From the NCBI RefSeq assembly GCF_011604685.1, contig NZ_CP050063.1, positions 2,440,501-2,504,500 of the forward strand: DNA of 64,000 bases. The letters are read 5' to 3'. The translations under genes and the position numbers were made by a program. Below the pieces are notes generated by a model. That model did not search any database and was not told the DNA's origin. It saw only the letters and a list, made by a program, of their open reading frames with translations. The stretch is from Spirosoma aureum. Lineage in GTDB: Bacteria > Bacteroidota > Bacteroidia > Cytophagales > Spirosomataceae. Of the stretch, positions 34,978-43,139 are shown in pieces (the stretch's first letter is position 1; each line of letters begins with the position of its first letter).

Positions 34978-37635
34978 ATGAGTTCCTCCCGCAACCGCGC
35001 TGGTGGACCGGTCGGACCGCCCCGCTTCGCTGATCGTTTGCTCAAACTCGTCTGCGCTCCGGATCGACTGGAGGAAGTGCAGGGCGATCTGCACGAAGAG
35101 TTTGTGTACCAGGTGGGGCGGCTTGGCGAGCGTCGGGCGCGGTGGCGCTACGTCTGGGATGTGCTGGGATTTATAAAACCTCAATCTGCCCGACAGTTGT
35201 CTGGAAGGCCATTTGCCGGAAAACCGCATTTAAACGAGTACTCAACTCCATCTTTAGTCAATATCTATATGCTACGTAATTATTTCAGAACCGCCTGGCG
35301 CAATTTGTTGAAGAACCGATTCTATTCGGTGATTAATATTACTGGCCTGACTGCCGGTTTATCAGTCGGTATTCTGATTTTACTGTGGGTACAGGATGAA
35401 CTTAGCTTTGATCGTTTTCATGGTCAGGCTACCAACATCTACCGGCTCGAAAATAGAGTCGGCACCGGAACGAGCCAGCAAATCTGGACGACGACTGTAG
35501 CACCCATTGCCAATTTTGCCAAAAAAGAGCTTCCCGAAGTAAAAAACGCCCTTCGCTTAACGGGGAATGGGTATTTCACCTTATTTAAATACAGGGATAA
35601 AACGTTTAATGAGGAGCGTACATCGTTTACAGATCCGGCTTTTTTCTCTGTATTTGACTTCAATCTCATTCAGGGAAATCCGGCAAATCCATTTCCCGAC
35701 GACCATTCGATTGTTCTGACCGAAACCACCGCCAAACGCTATTTTGGGAATGAAAATCCATTGGGGAAAATACTGGCGGCCAATGAAAACGTATCCTTTA
35801 AGGTGAGTGGTATCATTCGGGATTTCCCCAAAAATTCGACTATTGATAACGACATGTTTATGCCTATATCCCTCCTGTTCAAAACGATGTATAAGGACAA
35901 CCGGGATGGTAAAAACATGGACAATGATTTTTCTCAGTTTAGTTATGATACCTACCTCTTGCTGCAACCCGGTACGTCGATCGGGAATCTGGCAACTAAA
36001 CTGCGTAACATACACCTCCGAAATAAGCCCGACGACACCGACCTGACTTACCTGTTACAGCCACTGCCCGACATGCATTTATATAAAGCGGATGGCACCA
36101 ATGGTGGTATTGAAACGGTCAGGATGTTTGCCATGATTGCGCTGCTGATTTTGGCGATTGCCTGCATTAACTACGTAAATCTCTCGACGGCCCGTTCCAT
36201 GCTCCGTTCTAAAGAGGTGAGTATGCGTAAAATTGTGGGGGCTGCTAAGACACAGTTATTTATGCAGTTCGTGATTGAAACGGCGCTACTGTTTTTTCTG
36301 GCGGCAATCCTGGCTATTGGGTTGATTTATGCGCTTTTGCCCTCATACAATGACCTTTCGGGCAAACAACTTGTCATTGATTTTTCTGACTATCACATCT
36401 GGCAGGTGATTGGCCTCACCATTACCGGCACACTGATCGCTTCGAGTATTTATCCGGCATTGCTACTCTCTTCGCTCGAGCCACTCAAAGCACTAAAAGG
36501 CAAAATATCGGCCCGCTTTAGTGAAGCTGTATTTCGGAGGGTATTGGTAGTAACTCAGTTTGCGGTTTCGATAATTCTGATCGCCGGTACGTTCATTATC
36601 GGCAATCAGCTGCGATACATTCGCTCAAAAGAATTGGGTTATGATAAAACGCATGTCTTCGCTTTTTTCATGCGCGATATGAGCAAGCATTACGATGCGA
36701 TAAGAGCAGAACTGCTCAATCAGCCGGGTATTGCTGCTGTTACCAGGGCCAGTTCAAACATAGTCAGGCTTGGTGAGCAAACCGGTAATAATGAGTGGGA
36801 TGGGAAAGCGCAGGGCGAAACCATGATGATGCGACCTGTGGCGATCGATAAGGACTTTATTCCCTTCTTCAAAATGAAGTTGCAGCAGGGTGCCAATTTT
36901 ACCGGTGCCGTTTCTGATTCACTCCATTTTATCTTAAACGAAACAGCTATAAAAGCCGCCCGGATTAAAAACCCGATTGGCAAACGCTTTAAACTTCGGA
37001 ATCACAACGGAACCATTATTGGCGTTGTCAAAGATTTTCATTTTGCCTCCATGCGGCAAAAAATTGAGCCCGCCATATTTTATTATGAGCCCAGTCAAAT
37101 GCGGGCGATTTATATAAAAACAACCGGAAAGGATGCCGAGCAGGTGATTGCGGCCGCCCAACGGTCCTGGAAACAATATAATCCTGATTACCCGTTCGAC
37201 TACTCATTCCTGGACGATGTGTTTAACAATCTTTACAAGTCGGAGCAGAAGACCGGATTTCTCTTCAATGTCTTTGCAACGATTGCCATTCTGATATCCT
37301 GCCTGGGTTTGTTTGGTCTGGCAACGTACACGGCACAGGTACGAACCCGCGAGATTGGCGTCCGTAAAGTGCTGGGTGCCAGTGTTGTGGGTATCATTGA
37401 GCTGTTAGCCAAAGACTTTATTAAACTCGTTATTATCGCCATTGTCATTGCTGTGCCAATTTCCTGGTATTCGATGCGCTTGTGGTTACAGGATTTCGCG
37501 TATCGAGTCGATGTTCAGTGGTGGATTTTTGCATTGTCGGGTTTACTGGCGTTGGTTATAGCCTTGCTAACAGTCAGCTTTCAGAGCATCAAAGCGGCTC
37601 TGATGAATCCGGTGAAATCGCTGCGATCGGAGTAA
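34978..37635 (+). CDS. Orphan ABC permease with type A prefix (885 aa)
   Basis: The N-terminus is extended (SSSRNRAGGPVGPPRF) before the common prefix core. The internal Met is at codon 98 (35269), opening MLRNYFRTAWRNL. The first coupling motif, near 411, is KEVSMRKIVGAAKTQL: serine replaces the glycine kept in nearly all other copies and methionine the V/I, so contact with an ATPase may be weakened at this half. The second, near 790, is VRTREIGVRKVLGAS with GIIELLAKDFIKL. It ends NPVKSLRSE. Membrane segment 2 is AIACINYVNLSTARS. Confidence 0.94.
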   Translation: MSSSRNRAGGPVGPPRFADRLLKLVCAPDRLEEVQGDLHEEFVYQVGRLGERRARWRYVWDVLGFIKPQSARQLSGRPFAGKPHLNEYSTPSLVNIYMLRNYFRTAWRNLLKNRFYSVINITGLTAGLSVGILILLWVQDELSFDRFHGQATNIYRLENRVGTGTSQQIWTTTVAPIANFAKKELPEVKNALRLTGNGYFTLFKYRDKTFNEERTSFTDPAFFSVFDFNLIQGNPANPFPDDHSIVLTETTAKRYFGNENPLGKILAANENVSFKVSGIIRDFPKNSTIDNDMFMPISLLFKTMYKDNRDGKNMDNDFSQFSYDTYLLLQPGTSIGNLATKLRNIHLRNKPDDTDLTYLLQPLPDMHLYKADGTNGGIETVRMFAMIALLILAIACINYVNLSTARSMLRSKEVSMRKIVGAAKTQLFMQFVIETALLFFLAAILAIGLIYALLPSYNDLSGKQLVIDFSDYHIWQVIGLTITGTLIASSIYPALLLSSLEPLKALKGKISARFSEAVFRRVLVVTQFAVSIILIAGTFIIGNQLRYIRSKELGYDKTHVFAFFMRDMSKHYDAIRAELLNQPGIAAVTRASSNIVRLGEQTGNNEWDGKAQGETMMMRPVAIDKDFIPFFKMKLQQGANFTGAVSDSLHFILNETAIKAARIKNPIGKRFKLRNHNGTIIGVVKDFHFASMRQKIEPAIFYYEPSQMRAIYIKTTGKDAEQVIAAAQRSWKQYNPDYPFDYSFLDDVFNNLYKSEQKTGFLFNVFATIAILISCLGLFGLATYTAQVRTREIGVRKVLGASVVGIIELLAKDFIKLVIIAIVIAVPISWYSMRLWLQDFAYRVDVQWWIFALSGLLALVIALLTVSFQSIKAALMNPVKSLRSE

Positions 37636-37638
37636 TGA

Positions 37639-37652
37639 AAAATGAACCGTAC
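37639..37652 (+). repeat. Spacer repeat shared with 32207-32220
   Basis: This is the second copy of the 14-nt spacer element, starting four bases after the stop codon of the upstream permease. Confidence 0.6.
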
Positions 37653-37714
37653 TAGCGACCCCGAACGTGGATTGTCGATGAACTTTAAAAATTAGTAGTC
37701 ATTCCAGATTACTC

Positions 37715-40399
37715 ATGAAGAACAAGCCACGCAACCGCGCCGACGAACCGGTTGGACCGCCCCGCTGGACCGACCGACTCTTAAGCTGGTTTCTCGCTCC
37801 GGATCGACTGGAGGAAGTGCAGGGCGATCTGCATGAGGAGTTTGCCTATCAGGTGGGTCGAATTGGGGAACGTCGGGCGCGGTGGCGCTATGTGTGGGAT
37901 GTGCTGGGCTTTATCAAACCTTCGCCGGGATGGCCATTCGCGAGTCAGCGTAAATCAGCAGTAGGGGTCGTACATCACTGGTATGGAACCACTTCATCAT
38001 CATCTTTTCTAAGTCCGATTATGATCCAGAACTATGTCAAAATCGCCTGGCGCAATTTGCTGAAAGACCGTCAATTTACGCTACTTAACCTGATCGGTTT
38101 GTCTACTGGTTTGGTTTGTACGTTGTTAATTTATCTGTGGGTAAATGATGAATTACACATTGACAAAGTCAACGAAAAAGATGATCAGCTTTTTCAGGTG
38201 ATGGCCAATCACCACCACGAAGATGGTATCAAAACGATCAACCATACACCCGGTCTTCTGGCGAATGCGCTGGCATCGGAAATGCCTGAAATTGAGCATG
38301 CTGTACCGGTCGTTCCTGCCTCCTGGTTTTCCAGTAAAGGAATAATTTCTTCTGGCGAGACGCATTTAAAAGCGGGCAGTCAATTTATTGGAAAGGATTA
38401 TTTCAATGTATTTACGTGCCCATTTATCCTGGGTGATAAAAACAGCGTTTTCTCGGGCAAACAAACGATTGCCATTTCACAGGATCTGGCCATAAAACTA
38501 TTTGGTACAGTTGACAATATTCTCGGCAAAACGGTCAAATGGGATTATGGTGAGTTTAGTGGGTTTTATAGCATTGGCGGTGTGTTTGCAAACAGCCCGG
38601 TCAACTCGACAGAGCCGTTCGATATGCTGTTTAACTTCGAACTGTTTGTCGAAAAAAGACCTGGTATGAAATCCTGGGGCAATAGCGACCCCAGTACATT
38701 TCTGATTGTAAAGAACGGAACAGAAATGAACCGGTTCAACGCTAAAATAAAGGATTATCTCAAGTCAAAAGATAAAACACAGACGGCACAATTATTTGCC
38801 ATTAAATACGCTGACAAATACCTCTATGGCCAATTTGAAAATGGTGTGCAGGTTGGCGGAAGAATTACCTATGTGAAGCTATTTTCGATTATTGCACTCT
38901 TTATCCTGCTGATTGCCTGCATCAATTTTATGAATTTATCGACGGCAAAAGCATCTGGCAGAATGAAAGAAGTGGGTATCAAAAAAGTAGTTGGAGCCCT
39001 TCGCAGTTCGCTTGTTTTTCAGTACTTGGGCGAGTCCATTCTGATGGCTTTTATGGCCCTCGTCATGGCCTTTTTCCTGCTCATTTTATTGCTTCCTCAA
39101 TTTAACACCATTACCGGAAAGCATATTGGGATCGACTTTAACGGCCCGCTTATTCTGTCAGTTTTAGGGATCGCCTTATTGACTGGTCTGGTGGCGGGTA
39201 GCTATCCCGCCCTATATCTTTCGGGCTTTAATCCGACAGCCGTACTGAAAGGCAAACTCAAAACCTCAGTCGGTGAATTATGGATAAGAAAGGGTTTAGT
39301 CGTATTTCAGTTCACGGTTTCGATCGTGTTTATCGTCTCCGTTTTGGCTGTTTACCGGCAAATTGACTACATACAATCTAAAAATCTGGGCTACAACCGG
39401 GAGAACATTATCCATTTTGAAATTCCCCTGGAAATGGATTCTGTCAAATTGAAAACCGCAGAGGCATTTCTGAGCGAAATCAAAACAATTCCGGGCGTTA
39501 TTAACGCATCGAGCTATTATCACAATTTGACGGGTGATCATGGTGCTATTTCCGGGTTTGAATGGCCGGGAAGACCACCGGGAAGAGATATCGAATTTTC
39601 GAATCTGGAAGTCGGCTACAATTTTATCGAAACGCTGGGAATGGACCTGAAAGAGGGGCGCAGCTTTTCCAACAATGCGAATGCCCAGAACGAGATCATA
39701 TTCAACGAAGCCGCCATTAAAAGCATGGGACTGAAAGATCCGATTGGAAAGACTGTAAAGTTCTGGGATCGGAAACGACAGATCGTGGGTGTGGTGAAGA
39801 ATTTCAATTTTGAATCACTCTACGAAACCGTAAAACCCTGCTTTTTTCAGGTTTATCCAGTCATGCCCAATATCATGGTGAAGATTAAAGGAGGATCTGA
39901 GAAACAGACTATTGCGCAGATTCAAAAAACGTTTCAGGCTTATAACAAAGGGATTGTTTTTGATTACCAGTTTCTGGACGAAAACTACAACGCGCTCTAC
40001 GCGTCAGAACGCAGGATCAGTATTCTGTCGCAGTATTTTGCCGGGCTCACGATCCTCATTTGCTGCCTGGGCCTGTTTGGGTTAGCCGCTTTCACGGCTC
40101 AACGGAGGCAAAAGGAAATCGGTATCCGAAAGGTTGTCGGAGCCACTGTGGGCAATGTTGCGACTATGCTATCAGTGGATTTTCTGAAACTGCTATTCAT
40201 TGCTATGCTGATTGCGTTTCCCCTGATTGGCTGGGCACTGAATCAATGGCTTAACAACTTTGCTTATCATATTGATCTGGGCATGGGCATATTTATACTA
40301 GCCGCAGCCTCGATCACGATAATTACATTGTTGACTGTGGGCTATCAGGCGATCAAAGCGGCATTGATGGACCCTGTGAAATCGCTGCGGTCGGAGTAA
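37715..40399 (+). CDS. Orphan ABC permease with type A prefix (894 aa, longest copy)
   Basis: The prefix includes PRNRADEPVGPPRWTDRLL and the GDLHEEF/GERRARWRY core. A long linker leads to the internal Met at codon 103 (38021), opening MIQNYVKIAWRNL. The first coupling motif, near 417, is KEVGIKKVVGALRSSL, with K in place of the conserved R. The second, near 798, is RRQKEIGIRKVVGAT with VATMLSVDFLKL. The C-terminus reads MDPVKSLRSE, with D for N. With several departures in both cytoplasmic motifs, this may be functionally distinct from its neighbours. Confidence 0.94.
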   Translation: MKNKPRNRADEPVGPPRWTDRLLSWFLAPDRLEEVQGDLHEEFAYQVGRIGERRARWRYVWDVLGFIKPSPGWPFASQRKSAVGVVHHWYGTTSSSSFLSPIMIQNYVKIAWRNLLKDRQFTLLNLIGLSTGLVCTLLIYLWVNDELHIDKVNEKDDQLFQVMANHHHEDGIKTINHTPGLLANALASEMPEIEHAVPVVPASWFSSKGIISSGETHLKAGSQFIGKDYFNVFTCPFILGDKNSVFSGKQTIAISQDLAIKLFGTVDNILGKTVKWDYGEFSGFYSIGGVFANSPVNSTEPFDMLFNFELFVEKRPGMKSWGNSDPSTFLIVKNGTEMNRFNAKIKDYLKSKDKTQTAQLFAIKYADKYLYGQFENGVQVGGRITYVKLFSIIALFILLIACINFMNLSTAKASGRMKEVGIKKVVGALRSSLVFQYLGESILMAFMALVMAFFLLILLLPQFNTITGKHIGIDFNGPLILSVLGIALLTGLVAGSYPALYLSGFNPTAVLKGKLKTSVGELWIRKGLVVFQFTVSIVFIVSVLAVYRQIDYIQSKNLGYNRENIIHFEIPLEMDSVKLKTAEAFLSEIKTIPGVINASSYYHNLTGDHGAISGFEWPGRPPGRDIEFSNLEVGYNFIETLGMDLKEGRSFSNNANAQNEIIFNEAAIKSMGLKDPIGKTVKFWDRKRQIVGVVKNFNFESLYETVKPCFFQVYPVMPNIMVKIKGGSEKQTIAQIQKTFQAYNKGIVFDYQFLDENYNALYASERRISILSQYFAGLTILICCLGLFGLAAFTAQRRQKEIGIRKVVGATVGNVATMLSVDFLKLLFIAMLIAFPLIGWALNQWLNNFAYHIDLGMGIFILAAASITIITLLTVGYQAIKAALMDPVKSLRSE
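37756..37939 (+). repeat. 184-nt prefix-coding repeat, copy 1
   Basis: Compared base by base with 40474-40657, this stretch differs at only two positions in 184. It encodes the prefix from PPRW to the GWPF after the WDVLGF motif. The permease bodies that follow are strongly diverged, so the near identity is local. Confidence 0.9.
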
Positions 40400-40421
40400 T
40401 GTAAACGAAGCAACGCATATC
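40400..40421 (+). repeat. Spacer repeat shared with 43097-43118
   Basis: The 22 bases directly after the stop codon match 43097-43118 at 20 positions. Both follow a permease of block 2, which suggests that the duplicated unit included the 3' spacer. Confidence 0.7.
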
Positions 40422-40462
40422 GATAGTCAATAGATGCCCCGTAAATTCATTCGCCATTCCTC

Positions 40463-43096
40463 ATGATAAATAAACCGCCCCGCTGGACCGACCGACTCTT
40501 AAGCTGGTTTCTCGCTCCGGATCGACTGGAGGAAGTGCAGGGCGATCTGCACGAAGAGTTTGCCTATCAGGTGGGTCGAATTGGGGAACGTCGGGCGCGG
40601 TGGCGCTATGTGTGGGATGTGCTGGGCTTTATCAAACCTTCGCCGGGATGGCCATTCCGGAATCAGCGTAAACCGGTAGCCCACCGATATGGGGCTTATT
40701 CAACAACTAATTTAATGAACCCAACCATGCTAGGGAATTATCTAAAAATCGCGTATCGGAATCTAGTTAACAACAAAGGATTCTCGACAATCAATATCGT
40801 TGGTTTGTCTGTTGGTATGGCCGTTGCGATGCTGATCGGACTTTGGGTGTACGACGAATTATCGTTCAATACGTACCACCAGAACCACGCTCGCATTGCG
40901 CAGGTACTGGAAAATCAGACCTTGGATAAGGGTATTCAAACATTTGGGGCTTTGCCCATGCCACTAAGCCAGGAACTGCGCACCAAATACCCTAATGACT
41001 TCAAATACGTAGTGGCTACGACCTGGGGTTTCGATCAGATCGTGGCGTATCAGGATAAAAAATTTACAAAAGCCGGAAGCTATGCAGAAGCTGAATTTCC
41101 GGAAATGATGACACTGAAAATGCTGAAAGGTACACGCCAGGGGTTAACAGATCCAGCTTCGGTTTTGCTTTCCGAATCAATGTCCACTGCGCTTTTTGGC
41201 GATACCGATCCGCTTCATAAAATCATTAAAATTGGCAATAAACATACGGTGCAGGTCAGGGGTGTTTATGAAGATTTGCCCCATAATTCAGCGTTTAAAG
41301 ACGTTGCGTTTGTTGCGCCGATTGCCCTGCTTTTCGCGTCGGGAGAAGGAATGGATAACTGGCGCAGTAGTTCATTTGAAATTTTTACACAACTCCAGCC
41401 AAACAGCAGTTTTGATGCGGTTTCTCTGAAAATCAAGGATGTATTTTACAGTCACATTAAAGACAAGACCCAATCTGCGCTCTTTTTGTATCCCATGACC
41501 CAATGGCATCTGTATTCGGAGTGGGAGAACGGAGCTAGCAAGGGCGGCCGGATTCAGTTTGTATGGCTTTTCAGCATCATCGGTGCTTTTGTATTACTGC
41601 TGGCCTGCATCAATTTCATGAATCTGAGCACAGCCCGTTCGCAGAAACGGGCCAAAGAAGTAGGCATCCGGAAAACTATTGGTTCGTTGAGACGACAGAT
41701 TATTGGCCAGTTTTTTAGTGAGTCGTTTCTGATCGTGTGCTTGTCGTTTGTGTTGTCGCTGCTTTTGGTTCAACTCAGTCTGCCCTATTTTAATGAAGTG
41801 GCCGACAAGCAAATGACAATCCTATGGCTGGATTCGAGATTCTGGTTTTTCAGTATTGGCTTTTGCTTCTTCACGGGAATTGTAGCCGGAAGTTACCCGG
41901 CTCTTTATCTCTCTTCGTTTCAGCCGATAAAAGTGCTAAAAGGAACCATTACTATTGGCCGATTGGCGTCCATTCCCCGTCAGGTACTGGTCGTGGTGCA
42001 GTTTACCGTTTCCGTTACGCTGATTATCGGAACGATCATTGTTTTTCGCCAGATTCAGTTCGCCAAAAACCGACCGATTGGCTACAGCCGGGAAGGGCTG
42101 ATCAACATTATGATGAATACGCCCGAAATACAGGGAAATTACGATGCCATCCGAAATGAATTGTTAGAAACTGGTGTCGTTGCCGACATGGCCGAATCGT
42201 CGAGCCCGATCACGAACATCTGGTCATCGGCCAATAATCTGGAGTGGCGTGGTAAAGATCCGAACCGACAGGCATCATTTGGAACAATTTCCGTTACGCC
42301 GGATTTTGGAAAAGTTATTGGCTGGAAAATCAAGGAAGGACGCGAATTTTCAAGACAGTTTGCGAGCGATTCACTGACTTTTTTGTTTAACGAAGCGGCC
42401 GTAAAACAGACCGGATTGACAAATCCGGTTGGTGAAATTATCAAATGGCATGGTAAAAACTGGAAACTTATCGGGGTCGTAAAAGATATGGTGATGAAAT
42501 CGCCGTTCGAGCCCGTCATGCCCACGGTTTTTATGATCGATACGAAGGAACGGGGCTTAAATGTCATTCATATCAAGCTGAATCCTGCGCTCAGTGCTCG
42601 GGAGGCTTTGGGTAAAATAGAAGCCGTTTTCAAAAAAATCAACCCCGCTGCTCCCTTCGATTACCGTTTTGCCGATCAGGAATATGCGGCAAAATTCGCG
42701 GCTGAAGAACGGATCGGTAAACTGGCCAGTTTCTTCGCGGGCTTAGCCATTTTTATATCCTGTCTGGGCATCTTTGGTCTGGCTTCATTCATGGCTGAAC
42801 AGCGGACCAAAGAAATTGGCGTCCGCAAAGTGCTGGGGGCTTCAGTGGCAAATCTCTGGGGTTTATTGTCAAAAGATTTTGTGGTCCTGGTCATCATTTC
42901 CTGTCTCATTTCGTCGCCCATTGCCTGGTATTTGCTGGACAACTGGTTGAGTAAGTATGAATACCGGACAGAAATAGCCGGGTGGATCTTTGTTGCTGCG
43001 GGCTTCGGGGCTTTGCTAATCACGTTGTTGACGGTGAGCTATCAGGCGCTTAAGGCTGCCCTGATGAATCCAGTCAAATCACTACGGTCGGAGTAA
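40463..43096 (+). CDS. Orphan ABC permease with type A prefix (877 aa), mosaic 5' end
   Basis: The prefix DNA (40474-40657) nearly equals that of the upstream permease, while the linker (40694-40732) is identical to that of the permease at 29565; the body belongs to a third subgroup with the copies at 3 and 48994 (MTQWHLYSEW, GGRIQFVWLFSIIG, RTKEIGVRKVLGASVANLWGLLSKDF). The internal Met is at codon 89 (40727), opening MLGNYLKIAYRNL. The first coupling motif, near 397, is KEVGIRKTIGSLRRQI; the second is near 782. It ends NPVKSLRSE. The gene is thus a patchwork of three sources within its first 300 bases. Confidence 0.95.
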   Translation: MINKPPRWTDRLLSWFLAPDRLEEVQGDLHEEFAYQVGRIGERRARWRYVWDVLGFIKPSPGWPFRNQRKPVAHRYGAYSTTNLMNPTMLGNYLKIAYRNLVNNKGFSTINIVGLSVGMAVAMLIGLWVYDELSFNTYHQNHARIAQVLENQTLDKGIQTFGALPMPLSQELRTKYPNDFKYVVATTWGFDQIVAYQDKKFTKAGSYAEAEFPEMMTLKMLKGTRQGLTDPASVLLSESMSTALFGDTDPLHKIIKIGNKHTVQVRGVYEDLPHNSAFKDVAFVAPIALLFASGEGMDNWRSSSFEIFTQLQPNSSFDAVSLKIKDVFYSHIKDKTQSALFLYPMTQWHLYSEWENGASKGGRIQFVWLFSIIGAFVLLLACINFMNLSTARSQKRAKEVGIRKTIGSLRRQIIGQFFSESFLIVCLSFVLSLLLVQLSLPYFNEVADKQMTILWLDSRFWFFSIGFCFFTGIVAGSYPALYLSSFQPIKVLKGTITIGRLASIPRQVLVVVQFTVSVTLIIGTIIVFRQIQFAKNRPIGYSREGLINIMMNTPEIQGNYDAIRNELLETGVVADMAESSSPITNIWSSANNLEWRGKDPNRQASFGTISVTPDFGKVIGWKIKEGREFSRQFASDSLTFLFNEAAVKQTGLTNPVGEIIKWHGKNWKLIGVVKDMVMKSPFEPVMPTVFMIDTKERGLNVIHIKLNPALSAREALGKIEAVFKKINPAAPFDYRFADQEYAAKFAAEERIGKLASFFAGLAIFISCLGIFGLASFMAEQRTKEIGVRKVLGASVANLWGLLSKDFVVLVIISCLISSPIAWYLLDNWLSKYEYRTEIAGWIFVAAGFGALLITLLTVSYQALKAALMNPVKSLRSE
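40474..40657 (+). repeat. 184-nt prefix-coding repeat, copy 2
   Basis: This is the second copy of the near-identical prefix segment at 37756-37939; the two differences lie within the codons for LHEEF and are silent. Confidence 0.9.
40694..40732 (+). repeat. 39-nt segment identical to 29772-29810
   Basis: This is the second copy of the identical linker segment that spans the internal ATG, here at 40727. Confidence 0.85.
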
Positions 43097-43118
43097 TGTA
43101 AACGAAGCTACGCGTATC
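43097..43118 (+). repeat. Spacer repeat shared with 40400-40421
   Basis: This is the second copy of the 22-nt post-stop spacer element, with two mismatches. Confidence 0.7.
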
Positions 43119-43139
43119 CCTTGTCAATCTGGCTGCTAT

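Noticed and set aside
35581..36015. Minus-strand frame of 144 codons in the permease at 34978 (similarly 8830-9264 and 42139-42567)
   Set aside because: These are shadows of well-supported permease codons on the other strand.
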